DNA from: an uncultured Flammeovirgaceae bacterium
Lineage (GTDB): Bacteria; Bacteroidota; Bacteroidia; Cytophagales; Cyclobacteriaceae
Direction: 5' to 3'
Length of the DNA stretch: 64,000 bases
Assembly: GCA_937883755.1 (NCBI GenBank)
Contig: CAKZYA010000062.1
Location: 1 to 64,000 of the forward strand
Numbering within the stretch: the stretch's first letter is position 1; each line of letters opens with the position of its first letter. Made by a program: the position numbers and the translations under genes. A model generated the notes under the pieces. It had not been told where the DNA came from. It did not search any database and saw nothing but the letters and a program-made list of their open reading frames with translations. This document shows positions 26,239 to 34,457 of this stretch, piece by piece.

Positions 26239-27222
26239 TTACTCCGGTACATAGGATTCTAACAGCGTAAAGCCCTCCGACGTTACCAATTCTACCTGAT
26301 GAATGCTGGCGGGTAGCAGACAGGCCTCGCCTTTCTTGATGGGGTAGCTCTTTCCATCACTATAAATATCCGCCTCACCATCCACGCAGACGTAAATGGT
26401 AAACGAGTCTCGGTCAGAATAATCTCGCGAAGTATTCTCGGTAAACTGCAAGCGGGAGGTGATAAAGTAGGGAGCTTTGACTATTTCAGTTACTTCATTT
26501 TCCTTCGCCTCATAGAGGGTTTTGTACTCGTCGTATTCTCGGTAGTCAATCGCATCTAGGGCTTGCTCTACGTGCAGTTCGCGGGTATTACCCTTATCAT
26601 CTCGCCGATCAAAATCGTAAATGCGGTAAGTAACATCGGAAGTCTGCTGAATTTCGGCTAGCAAAATTCCTTTGCCGATGCTGTGGACGCGCCCGGCGGG
26701 TAGAAAGTAAACGTCTCCAGCGTGAACATCTTCTTCATTCAGGATACTCATCAGTTTGCCATCTTCAAAGGCATCCAGGTACTTTTCGCGGCTCATGGGT
26801 TGGTTAAAACCTACGGTAAGCTGAGCTTCTTCATCAGCCTGCATAATGTACCACATCTCAGTTTTCCCAAAGGAATTATGTCGCTGCTGCGCCAGTTCAT
26901 CATCAGGGTGTACCTGAATAGATAAATCGTCATTTGCATCAATAAACTTGATAAGCAGCGGAAACTCGTCGCCATATTTCTGGTAAACCTGCTCACCCAC
27001 TAGTTTTCCTTGATAGGTTGTTAAAATTTCTTGCAGATTTTTACCAGCCAACGCTCCCTCAGCCACTTCCGATACGTTGCCAGTGACGCCAGAGATTTCC
27101 CAGGTTTCGCCGCAGTTGGGTAGCGGAGCAAAGTCTTTTCCTAGTACAGTTTTAATTTTCTCACCTCCCCAGATTTTGTCTTTATAGATGGTGCGAAATT
27201 TCAGTGGATACAGTTCAGTCAT
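26239..27222 (-). CDS. manA: Mannose-6-phosphate isomerase, class I
   Basis: 327 aa, the short bacterial class I form. Zinc-site motif IQVHPDDELA at about residue 100, and FLPAGRVHSIGKGILLAEIQ with the second His and Glu/Gln ligands. It interconverts mannose-6-phosphate and fructose-6-phosphate, feeding GDP-mannose and glycan synthesis. A cupin C-terminus (IYSDGKSYPIKKGEACLLPA) completes the fold. It is followed by lipB. Confidence 0.9.
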   Translation of the reverse strand: MTELYPLKFRTIYKDKIWGGEKIKTVLGKDFAPLPNCGETWEISGVTGNVSEVAEGALAGKNLQEILTTYQGKLVGEQVYQKYGDEFPLLIKFIDANDDLSIQVHPDDELAQQRHNSFGKTEMWYIMQADEEAQLTVGFNQPMSREKYLDAFEDGKLMSILNEEDVHAGDVYFLPAGRVHSIGKGILLAEIQQTSDVTYRIYDFDRRDDKGNTRELHVEQALDAIDYREYDEYKTLYEAKENEVTEIVKAPYFITSRLQFTENTSRDYSDRDSFTIYVCVDGEADIYSDGKSYPIKKGEACLLPASIHQVELVTSEGFTLLESYVPE

Positions 27223-27254
27223 AGTTACTACTAGTTAAATAGTTTACTTACAAA

Positions 27255-27707
27255 TCAAATAGTCTCAGGATGCTTATGGCTTACCTTCCGAATTCTCAGC
27301 TTTTTCTTCTTTAGACAGTTTTCCTTCAATAGTCTGAATTTTTGCTCCGCAGCCCGAGGAACGCTACTAGAAACAATTACACCTTCATAATACTCAGGAG
27401 AAAGTTTTAGCTTTCTGTTGATAAAGTCAAATGTACTAATGATTTGCTCAACCGCTTTGTTGACATCGGTTCCTTTCAACTCTACCAAAAAATGCTTTTT
27501 AGTTTCGCATACTTTAAACAAATAATCGCAGCGTTTGGTACGCTGATCGTCAATTAAACAGCCATCAACCTTCACTCGGCAAATTGTTTTCTTAGACTTA
27601 TTTTCTAGGCGAAACTCTTTATGGTTTTCCTTCGCTACGGTTGAATTGTCAAAACACTCGCTCTTTTTAGTTGCCTTTAGTGCCTCAATAAGTTCTTCAC
27701 GACACAT
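27255..27707 (-). CDS. Small PD-(D/E)XK-like putative nuclease paired with an ATPase
   Basis: 150 aa, no signal peptide, basic C-terminus (ENCLKKKKLRIRK). Asp61 in KRCDYLF and Glu76-x-Lys78 in FLVELKG, with Gln88 ten residues later, fit the spacing of a PD-(D/E)XK nuclease core. Family assignment is by eye only. Its start overlaps the end of the upstream ATPase gene by 11 bp, which implies coupled translation and joint function. The region looks AT-richer than its neighbours. It could also be a nuclease-fold protein without activity. Confidence 0.6.
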   Translation of the reverse strand: MCREELIEALKATKKSECFDNSTVAKENHKEFRLENKSKKTICRVKVDGCLIDDQRTKRCDYLFKVCETKKHFLVELKGTDVNKAVEQIISTFDFINRKLKLSPEYYEGVIVSSSVPRAAEQKFRLLKENCLKKKKLRIRKVSHKHPETI

Positions 27708-29043
27708 TAGCGTACTTAAGTTCTAGCAGTTCATCAAAAGTTTTACCCAGTTCCTCCGATACATCATCAATGTTAGAAGCTCCAATAGTTTGGTTTTCAG
27801 TGTCTAAGGTAGAGCGACAAGTACCATCTTCAAAGTAGTAACAAGCTACCCGGTCAAAATCCACCCATTTTTCTTCTGGTACAATCTCCGCCACTTTCTC
27901 TTTCTGCTCAGGATCAGCTTTAGCTGCATTACTCGCCTGAATCAAATTATCTAGCGAAGTAAGCACATACGGGCTATGGGTAGTGACAATCAGTTTGTCT
28001 TTAGACTTATTGATTCTCTCAACGATAAACTCAATCAACTCCTTTTGAATAGTTGGATACAAGTTGAGTTCAGGTTCTTCGATCACGAAGCAATTCTTAA
28101 TAATACCCTCAGACTTCGTGTTGACCTCTAGCACTAACAAAAGGGGAATGATAGACTGAAGCCCACTGGAAGCTTGTTCTAGTTTTACCTTAGCTCCATC
28201 ATTAAAAGTTATAAAATTAGATTTATCATAGTAGTTGTACTCTATATTTAAAAATGGAATAGAAAACCCATTCGGTTTCTTTCGGGCGGATTCAAATTGA
28301 GAACCGAAATCTTTAATACACTTTGCGATAGCAACATCATTATTCATCAAACCAAAAAGAGATTCAGCAACCATAGATAGTAAAATCCTTTCGGCAGGAA
28401 TGTATACAGTCTCTTCGCGGTTTAAATCCCCATATATCAGTTTAAAGATTTCACCAACATCTTTAAACAGCCTCTCAAATTCTATACTATTGTAATCACC
28501 ACTATGAACAATCTGATGCCTGTCTTCATTGATTTTTTCAATTAGCGACAAAAATGTCTCATATTTCTTTTCATCCAGCTCTTCATGACTTTTTTCGGTA
28601 AAGTTTAAAATGCTTGAACTAATCATTAATACTTTGATAAGATCCATTCCCTCCTGTTCTCTCATTACATTCTCGAGGGCTTTCCTCATAAGTAGATATT
28701 CGTTGTAGGCGGCATCAAGGGCTATTTTACGCGCATCTGATACTTCAGCAAAAGGAAAATTGTCTTTTAGAGTGTTGTGCTTTAGTTCCCAATAATATTT
28801 ATTACTGTAGCACTTAATATAAGTGTTTCTCGTAATATCAAAATCAATATTATAATGTCTTACCTTATCAACGAAAGATTTTAAACTACTGGTCTGGAAT
28901 AACTCAAACTCCCTAGAAATAGCAATCAACTTCGCCACCGTACTTTTCCCGCTGGAAGTGCTACCGATAAAGACGTTGATATCTTTAATTTCTAGCTCAA
29001 TGTCCTTGATTGGGCCAAAATTTTTGATGATGATCTTTTCCAT
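27697..29043 (-). CDS. AAA/OLD-like ABC-type ATPase
   Basis: 448 aa. Walker A GSTSSGKST at residues 27-35, an ABC-like signature ASSGLQS at 291-297, Walker B CFVIEEPE at 318-325, and the THSPY switch at 355-359, with a long alpha-helical insert (about 100-210) between. This is the SMC/OLD-type ATPase layout seen in PtuA, AriA and GajA of defence systems, but there is no TOPRIM domain at the C-terminus. The downstream overlapping gene supplies a possible nuclease. It sits between metabolic genes and is AT-rich, which suggests transfer. The role is inferred. Confidence 0.8.
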   Translation of the reverse strand: MEKIIIKNFGPIKDIELEIKDINVFIGSTSSGKSTVAKLIAISREFELFQTSSLKSFVDKVRHYNIDFDITRNTYIKCYSNKYYWELKHNTLKDNFPFAEVSDARKIALDAAYNEYLLMRKALENVMREQEGMDLIKVLMISSSILNFTEKSHEELDEKKYETFLSLIEKINEDRHQIVHSGDYNSIEFERLFKDVGEIFKLIYGDLNREETVYIPAERILLSMVAESLFGLMNNDVAIAKCIKDFGSQFESARKKPNGFSIPFLNIEYNYYDKSNFITFNDGAKVKLEQASSGLQSIIPLLLVLEVNTKSEGIIKNCFVIEEPELNLYPTIQKELIEFIVERINKSKDKLIVTTHSPYVLTSLDNLIQASNAAKADPEQKEKVAEIVPEEKWVDFDRVACYYFEDGTCRSTLDTENQTIGASNIDDVSEELGKTFDELLELKYANVS

Positions 29044-29053
29044 AGATAATCAG

Positions 29054-29728
29054 TTATTCATAGTATACAATAACGTCTTCGGGTGGTTTTCGTTGGATGT
29101 CGGGCACTTTGGCATTGTCCGCCGGGTAACCAACTGGGATGAGTAAAAACGGACGTTCGTTGGCGGGGCGGTTCAGCACTTTATTGAGAAAATTCATAGG
29201 GCTAGGCGTGTGAGTTAGTGCCACTAACCCGGCATGATGAATTGCTGTCAGCAAAAATCCGGTAGCAATGCCGACTGACTCAGTGACGTAGTAGTTATTT
29301 TTCTTCTCTCCTTGCTCTTCCTCGTAAGCCCGCTTGCAAACGACAATCAGCCAGGGAGCAATTTCCAGAAAGGGTTTGTGTTCATCAGTGCCAAAAACTT
29401 TCAAATCATCTAGCCAGGTATCCGACATCCGACCGTGGTAGTTGATATACTCCTCTTCTTCCGCCGCTTGGCGAATTTTAGCCTTCACATCCGGGCTAGA
29501 GATCGCGCAGAATGTCCAGGGTTGCTTGTGCGCTCCCGACGGAGCCGATGAGGCCGTCATAATAATATTCTGAATGACTTCCTTCGGTACAGGTTTACTG
29601 GAGAACATTCGTAGCGAACGGCGACGGTTCATAAACTGGTAAAACTCTTCCGCTCGCTGGAGTAATGCTTTTCCCTCGTAAGTAGGATTTTGGTAGGGAA
29701 TGAATGGTTTGTCTTCTGAGGTAGTCAT
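29054..29728 (-). CDS. Nitroreductase family protein
   Basis: 224 aa. FMN-binding nitroreductase fold: RRRSLRMFSSKPVPKEVI at the N-terminus, SSAPSGAHKQPWTF in the FMN site, and a C-terminal LIPVGYPADNAKVPD segment. The closest type I recall is the iodotyrosine deiodinase/BluB-like group found in many Bacteroidota, but the substrate cannot be assigned. It has its own promoter box (29750-29757) and ends 10 bp before the ATPase gene. Confidence 0.88.
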   Translation of the reverse strand: MTTSEDKPFIPYQNPTYEGKALLQRAEEFYQFMNRRRSLRMFSSKPVPKEVIQNIIMTASSAPSGAHKQPWTFCAISSPDVKAKIRQAAEEEEYINYHGRMSDTWLDDLKVFGTDEHKPFLEIAPWLIVVCKRAYEEEQGEKKNNYYVTESVGIATGFLLTAIHHAGLVALTHTPSPMNFLNKVLNRPANERPFLLIPVGYPADNAKVPDIQRKPPEDVIVYYE

Positions 29729-29749
29729 ATTGCTGACGGTTCTACCTTA

Positions 29750-29757
29750 CAAAGGTA
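29750..29757 (-). promoter_or_regulatory. TAnnTTTG box before nitroreductase gene
   Basis: Plus-strand CAAAGGTA, that is TACCTTTG on the minus strand, 21 bases before the ATG at 29728. It lies between the nitroreductase start and the GNAT stop. No clear -33 element. Confidence 0.5.
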
Positions 29758-29765
29758 ACGGATTA

Positions 29766-30218
29766 CTACCGAAAGTGCAGTTTCATTCCCTCGTGGGTAG
29801 CGGTAAAACCTAGCTTTTCGTAGAACTTAATAGCGTCCGGACGCTTTTTATCCGTAGTTAGCTGCAACAGGTGAGCACCTCGTTCCTGTGCTCGGTTAAT
29901 CGCCCATCGGAATAGTTTTTCACCTAAGCCTTGCCCTCGTTGGTCGCGCTTGATACGCACCGCTTCAATTTGCGCTCGGATGCCACCCCGATAAGTCAAA
30001 TATTGAATAAAACTTAGCTGAAGCGTCCCGATTACTTCGCCTTCATCTTCTACAACTATTAATTCCTGATTTGGGTCTCGCTGAATATTTGCGAAGGCAG
30101 CGTAATAGCTATCAGGCAAAGGCTTAGTGAAATTTTCACGCTGACGACCTAATTCGTCATCGGCTAGCATTCGTACAATATCTATCACATCAGTGTGAGT
30201 AGCTTCTCGGAATAGCAT
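29766..30218 (-). CDS. GNAT family N-acetyltransferase
   Basis: 150 aa from ATG 30218 (MLFREATHTDVIDIVRML); a longer frame starting at 30308 would read through the palindrome at 30254-30277 and is unlikely. The acetyl-CoA loop is RDQRGQGLGEKLFRWAI, preceded by beta strands (QIEAVRIK), and the C-terminus has KFYEKLGFTATHEG. The substrate is unknown. It is a single gene with its promoter region in the 150-bp gap to the divergent FG-GAP gene. Confidence 0.88.
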   Translation of the reverse strand: MLFREATHTDVIDIVRMLADDELGRQRENFTKPLPDSYYAAFANIQRDPNQELIVVEDEGEVIGTLQLSFIQYLTYRGGIRAQIEAVRIKRDQRGQGLGEKLFRWAINRAQERGAHLLQLTTDKKRPDAIKFYEKLGFTATHEGMKLHFR

Positions 30219-30253
30219 AATTATGTTAGTTGAAAATTGACAAGTGAAAGTTG

Positions 30254-30277
30254 ACCCCGGTCTCGCCAGACCGGGGT
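30254..30277. repeat. Perfect GC-rich palindrome
   Basis: ACCCCGGTCT (30254-30263) / AGACCGGGGT (30268-30277) with a 4-base CGCC loop, located between two divergent genes. It has no T tail. A related CCCCGGA/TCCGGGG pair is at 33704-33722. Confidence 0.6.
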
Positions 30278-30370
30278 TGATAAGTATTAGGTGAGCAATC
30301 AATAGCATATCAAAGATAAAAACTTCTAGATTCTACCGACACTACTATCTTTTGTGCTAGTTTCGCCACT

Positions 30371-31924
30371 ATGGCAGCTCATCAGTTACTGTATAAACTA
30401 TTCGTAACTCTCTTTTTCGCATGGCTATTGTTTAGCTGCCAATCGGCTACCGAAATAACGGAAACAGACAATATTGATACACTCTCAGTTGGGTATACTT
30501 TATCACAGCAGTACTGTAACAACTGCCATCAGCATCCTGAGCCAGATTTACTGCCTAAATCTACTTGGCAGGATTATGTGCTGCCCCGAATGGGCTATCG
30601 ATTAGGGATCTATGAGCATGATAGTATCCGCCAATCTTTACTGGAAGCAGGCTTAGGTGGTGTGAGAGTAGATCAGGCAGGAATTTATCCTACCCAGCCT
30701 ATCATCAATCAAGATCAATGGCAGGCTATTCAAGATTATTATCTGGATCAGGCTCCTGATTCTTTATCATTTACCAAAACAGAAGTCTCCGTAGGCTTAG
30801 CTAATTTTCAGGTGCAGATTCCATCCTACCGATTGTCGCCCCCGAGCACGACGATGGTTAAAATTCATCGGCAGCAGCTCTTGGTAGGTGATGCTAATTC
30901 TAAGAGCCTCTATCAATTCGATGCTGATTTACATCTGAAACGAGTTGCCCGAACCGGAGAAGGGGCAGTACACACCGAAATCTCTACCGAGCAGTTTTTA
31001 ATAACCGTCATGGGTTTATTCTCACCTACCGATAATCCGCAGGGAAAAGTCATGACCCTGCCAAGGACAGATGCGGGTGTGCCCTTCGTGCTGCTGGATA
31101 GTTTGCAGCGTCCGGTACAAACTACGGTAGCCGATTTAGATAAGAACGGTTTACCCGATCTGATTACTTGCGAGTTTGGCAAATGGCTGGGTGGATTGTT
31201 TTACTATCAGCAACAACCCGATGGTCGCTTTCGGAAGATTGCACTTCGGCAACAACCCGGAGCAATTGCCGCCTATGTGCGTGACATCAATCAGGACGAC
31301 AAGCCTGACGTACTGGCATTGTTTGGACAAGGTGATGAGGAAATCTTTGCCTACATCAATCAGGGTGAAGGGAAGTTTCAGGAAAAAACTATTTTGCGAT
31401 TTCCTCCATCCTACGGTTCCAGTTCTATGTTGCTGATGGATGTAGATGAAGATGGTGACGAAGATATTGTATACACGGCAGGCGACAATGCTGACTATCC
31501 ACCCGTACTAAAACCCTACCATGGAATCTACTTCTTTACCAACGACGGAAATTATCAGTTTGAACAGTCTTGGTTTTACCCATTGCCGGGAGCCTACCGG
31601 GCACTTCCAGCCGATTACGATCAGGATGGGGATTTAGATGTGGCGGCAATCTCTTTTTTCCCTGGTTATCAATCTGCGCCGGAAGCAGGCTTTGTCTACT
31701 TGCAGAATCAGGGAAATATGAATTTTACTGCCCATACTTTTGCTGAAAGTACCTACGGACGTTGGCTAGTCGCTGATACTGGCGACTTAGATGGTGATGG
31801 TGATCTGGATATTGTTCTAGGTTCTCTAGCATTTGAGGTGGTCCCACCGAATGGCCTATTGGATGAGTGGGTAGAACGAGGGATTCCATTCGTGGTACTG
31901 GAGAATCAAGTCATGGCCAAATAA
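30371..31924 (+). CDS. FG-GAP/VCBS repeat lipoprotein with a c-type heme motif
   Basis: 517 aa. Lipobox at Cys23 (LLFSC). A CxxCH heme-binding motif at residues 49-53 (CNNCH, in QQYCNNCHQHPEPDLLPKS) is followed by about 350 residues of FG-GAP/VCBS propeller with calcium-binding DxDxDGDxD-like loops (DVDEDGDEDI, DYDQDGDLDV, DLDGDGDLDI). Cell-surface electron-transfer or carbohydrate-binding roles are suggested for such combinations, but none is established. About 140 bp separate its stop from the M48 protease start. Confidence 0.8.
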   Translation: MAAHQLLYKLFVTLFFAWLLFSCQSATEITETDNIDTLSVGYTLSQQYCNNCHQHPEPDLLPKSTWQDYVLPRMGYRLGIYEHDSIRQSLLEAGLGGVRVDQAGIYPTQPIINQDQWQAIQDYYLDQAPDSLSFTKTEVSVGLANFQVQIPSYRLSPPSTTMVKIHRQQLLVGDANSKSLYQFDADLHLKRVARTGEGAVHTEISTEQFLITVMGLFSPTDNPQGKVMTLPRTDAGVPFVLLDSLQRPVQTTVADLDKNGLPDLITCEFGKWLGGLFYYQQQPDGRFRKIALRQQPGAIAAYVRDINQDDKPDVLALFGQGDEEIFAYINQGEGKFQEKTILRFPPSYGSSSMLLMDVDEDGDEDIVYTAGDNADYPPVLKPYHGIYFFTNDGNYQFEQSWFYPLPGAYRALPADYDQDGDLDVAAISFFPGYQSAPEAGFVYLQNQGNMNFTAHTFAESTYGRWLVADTGDLDGDGDLDIVLGSLAFEVVPPNGLLDEWVERGIPFVVLENQVMAK

Positions 31925-32066
31925 CATAGTACTTGTTGCCATTTCTCCCCATTATTGGGGAAACAAATTAGATACATCGCGACGTCACTTGCTGATATCC
32001 TATCAAATAGCAGTTTTTCTCAAAGGCATTTTTTTGGATATATTAGTTCTAGCAAATACTAGAATT

Positions 32067-33566
32067 ATGAGAATGCAACGATATATATCTTATCTACTAA
32101 TTGTCGCTACTAGTTTCTGGTTGTTAGGATGTGCTACTAACCCAGTGACAGGTAAGAGAGAGCTAATGCTCATGTCCAGCAAGCAGGAGCGAGCCATGGG
32201 TGAGCAGAACGATCCGCAGATTACCCAATTTTTCGGGGTGTACGATGATAAACAATTACAGCAATTTATCAATGAGAAGGGACAGCAAATGGCGCAAATC
32301 TCGCACCGCCCTGACTTAGCCTATGAATTTAAGATTGTAGACTCACCAGTAGTAAACGCCTTCGCCGTACCCGGCGGCTTTATATACTTTACCCGGGGGA
32401 TTATGGCACACTTTAATAACGAAGCCGAATTTGCTGGGGTGCTTGGTCACGAAATTGGACACGTCACTGCCCGACACTCCGCCAAGCAATATAGTAAACA
32501 AATGGTGGCTCAGGTTGGACTAATTGCTGGAATGGTTGTGGCTCCTGAATTAGCCCAGTTTGCCGATGCTGCCCAGCAAGGTTTAGGGCTTCTATTCCTA
32601 AAGTTTGGTCGCGATAATGAACGTCAGTCCGATAAGCTCGGAGTAGAATACTCTACTAAAATTGGTTACGATGCCGATGAGATGGCTAACTTCTTTAGTA
32701 CCCTTCACCGAATGCGAGACGATGCCGGACAAAGCGTACCTACTTTCCTCTCTACTCACCCTGACCCGGCGGATCGCCAGCAAAAAGTACAAGAGCTAGC
32801 GCAGAAGTGGAAAGAGAAAGAAAACGCGACGACCCTGGAAGTAGGTCGTAACTCTTACCTACGCATGATTGATGGTTTGATTTACGGCGAAGACCCAAAC
32901 CAGGGCTACTTAGAAGCCGGAATATTTTACCATCCGGTTCTGAAATTTCAATTTCCTACTCCGCAAGGATGGACTTTTCAGAATACACCGCAGCAGGTGC
33001 AGATGGCGCATAAAGAAGGTAAAGCCATTATGACTCTAAGCCTCAGCCAAGGAAATTCTTTAGAAGAAGCCGGACAAGCCCTAGTTCAGAATAACAATCT
33101 GTCAGTTATCCAATCCGAAAAAGTAACTGTCAATGGGTTATCAGCCCTATCAATCTTGGCTGATGTGCAGCCCCAGCAAAATCAAGGTCAACCTCAGCAG
33201 CAACAACAGCAGATTCGTTTGTTGACTTACCTAATTCAGTACGGAGGAAATATTTATAATATCATGGGAATCAGCACCCAGCAGGAGTTTAACCAGTTCA
33301 GTAATACTTTTACTAATACTATGAAGAATTTCGCTGAGCTTACCGACCAAAGTAAAATCAATATACAACCCGAACGCATTAGTATTCAAGAAGTCCCCCG
33401 CACCGCAACGCTGTCGCAAGTTTTAAAAGGCTTCAACATGCCGAATGATCGTCTGGAAGAATTAGCCGTACTGAACGGTATGCAACTGAGCGATCAGGTT
33501 AAACAGGGAACATTGATTAAGACCGTGGTTCGGAGCAATGCGGATACCTTTGCTCAAGACAAATAA
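32067..33566 (+). CDS. M48 family metalloprotease, lipoprotein
   Basis: 499 aa from ATG 32067; an upstream in-frame ATG at 31989 would put a hydrophobic stretch before a clear lipobox (LLGC, Cys22). Zinc motif HEIGH in LGHEIGHVTARHS and the downstream Glu ligand in ERQSDKLGVEY are both present. The last ~100 residues include a LysM-like/tail segment (LSQVLKGFNMPNDRLEELAV). BepA/LoiP-type M48 proteins check outer-membrane assembly; that role is inferred. A terminator follows at 33592-33628. Confidence 0.88.
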   Translation: MRMQRYISYLLIVATSFWLLGCATNPVTGKRELMLMSSKQERAMGEQNDPQITQFFGVYDDKQLQQFINEKGQQMAQISHRPDLAYEFKIVDSPVVNAFAVPGGFIYFTRGIMAHFNNEAEFAGVLGHEIGHVTARHSAKQYSKQMVAQVGLIAGMVVAPELAQFADAAQQGLGLLFLKFGRDNERQSDKLGVEYSTKIGYDADEMANFFSTLHRMRDDAGQSVPTFLSTHPDPADRQQKVQELAQKWKEKENATTLEVGRNSYLRMIDGLIYGEDPNQGYLEAGIFYHPVLKFQFPTPQGWTFQNTPQQVQMAHKEGKAIMTLSLSQGNSLEEAGQALVQNNNLSVIQSEKVTVNGLSALSILADVQPQQNQGQPQQQQQQIRLLTYLIQYGGNIYNIMGISTQQEFNQFSNTFTNTMKNFAELTDQSKINIQPERISIQEVPRTATLSQVLKGFNMPNDRLEELAVLNGMQLSDQVKQGTLIKTVVRSNADTFAQDK

Positions 33567-33591
33567 TTTTACAGATACTAACCAAGCAGCT

Positions 33592-33628
33592 AAGTGTTTC
33601 TGATTGATCTCAGGAACACTTTTTTTAT
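33592..33628 (+). terminator. Rho-independent terminator after M48 gene
   Basis: AAGTGTTTCTGA (33592-33603) pairs with TCAGGAACACTT (33610-33621) with one wobble, followed by seven Ts. Confidence 0.8.
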
Positions 33629-33900
33629 CTTCTTCTCCTTAGCTTGATCTAGTGCGAGATTTCAAATACTTACAAATAGTTAGAGGGCTACCGCGTGATG
33701 TATCCCCGGATTTATTCCGGGGTCTTAAGAGGGAGATGCCGGAATTCGCAGAACCTCATACGGTAAAGATATGCTGTGCGACGGTTGCCAAGATAGTTTC
33801 AAATAAGTATTTAGCATGAGATAACAGAGTGTCAAAAACGCGCCTCAGAAAAATCATGCTTACCCGGGATACTTCCTATCTTTACAGAAAGCTATGAACT
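33629..33900. other. Intergenic region between M48 and VOC genes
   Basis: No gene seen in the 270 bp. It contains the palindrome CCCCGGA (33704-33710) / TCCGGGG (33716-33722) and, close to the VOC start, TATCTTTA, a near match to the -7 box. Otherwise nothing is recognised. Confidence 0.4.
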
Positions 33901-34302
33901 ATGCACCAGAAAATTGCTCTTATCTCGCTGTTAGTAGCCGATTACGATGAAGCTATTGCCTTCTATATTAAAAAGCTTGGCTTTACGCTAGTGGAAGATA
34001 CCCCGCTTAGTGAAACCAAACGATGGGTGCGAATTGCCCCACCCGGTTCTCAAGAGTGCCAATTGCTACTTGCCCGCGCAGCTAACGATGAACAGCGCAA
34101 GTATATCGGTCGTCAGACCGGCGGGCGAGTATTCCTCTTTCTGCATACCGACGATTTCTGGCGTGACTACGAACGTCTGAAAGCCCAGAAAGTAAAATTT
34201 GCCCGTCCACCGAAAGAAGAACCCTACGGCACTGTGGCTGTCTTTGAAGACCTCTACGGAAATCTATGGGATTTAATTGAGCCTGCTTCAGAAGGCACCT
34301 GA
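33901..34302 (+). CDS. VOC (glyoxalase/bleomycin resistance) family protein
   Basis: 133 aa. Two beta-alpha-beta VOC modules: YDEAIAFYIKKLGFTLVEDT at the start and FARPPKEEPYGTVAVFEDLY then GNLWDLIEP at the end. The terminal Glu of LIEP fits the family metal-ligand position. The enzyme activity cannot be named. Its 3' end, with about 125 bp of downstream sequence, is duplicated at 36244-36470, so it marks one edge of a cassette-like region. Confidence 0.88.
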   Translation: MHQKIALISLLVADYDEAIAFYIKKLGFTLVEDTPLSETKRWVRIAPPGSQECQLLLARAANDEQRKYIGRQTGGRVFLFLHTDDFWRDYERLKAQKVKFARPPKEEPYGTVAVFEDLYGNLWDLIEPASEGT

Positions 34303-34425
34303 CTCCTGTTCTCAGGGAAAGCGGTTGGCGACTTCCGAACGCCACATAATTTTTGCCCTGAAAACAGCAGATTTAAAAGAGCAGGTAGAGTATATTGTCG
34401 CCATATGAAATATACCTACTATTAG
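34211..34425 (+). repeat. Direct repeat copy 1 (VOC tail plus downstream DNA)
   Basis: Starts inside the VOC gene and runs about 125 bp past its stop, ending about 30 bp before the DUF4198 gene. Copy 2 is at 36251-36470. The first 60 bases agree at about 51 positions (85%); identity falls further on. In both copies a short stem around ACTTCCGAA is kept, with paired changes (TGGCG/CGCCA here, TAGCG/CGCTA in copy 2). Confidence 0.8.
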
Positions 34426-34457
34426 GCGTAACGAACATAAAAAACGAACTATTAACG

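Noticed and set aside
34395-34457. TTG start for the DUF4198 gene
   Set aside because: It lies in the duplicated repeat and adds residues before an adequate signal peptide beginning at ATG 34458.
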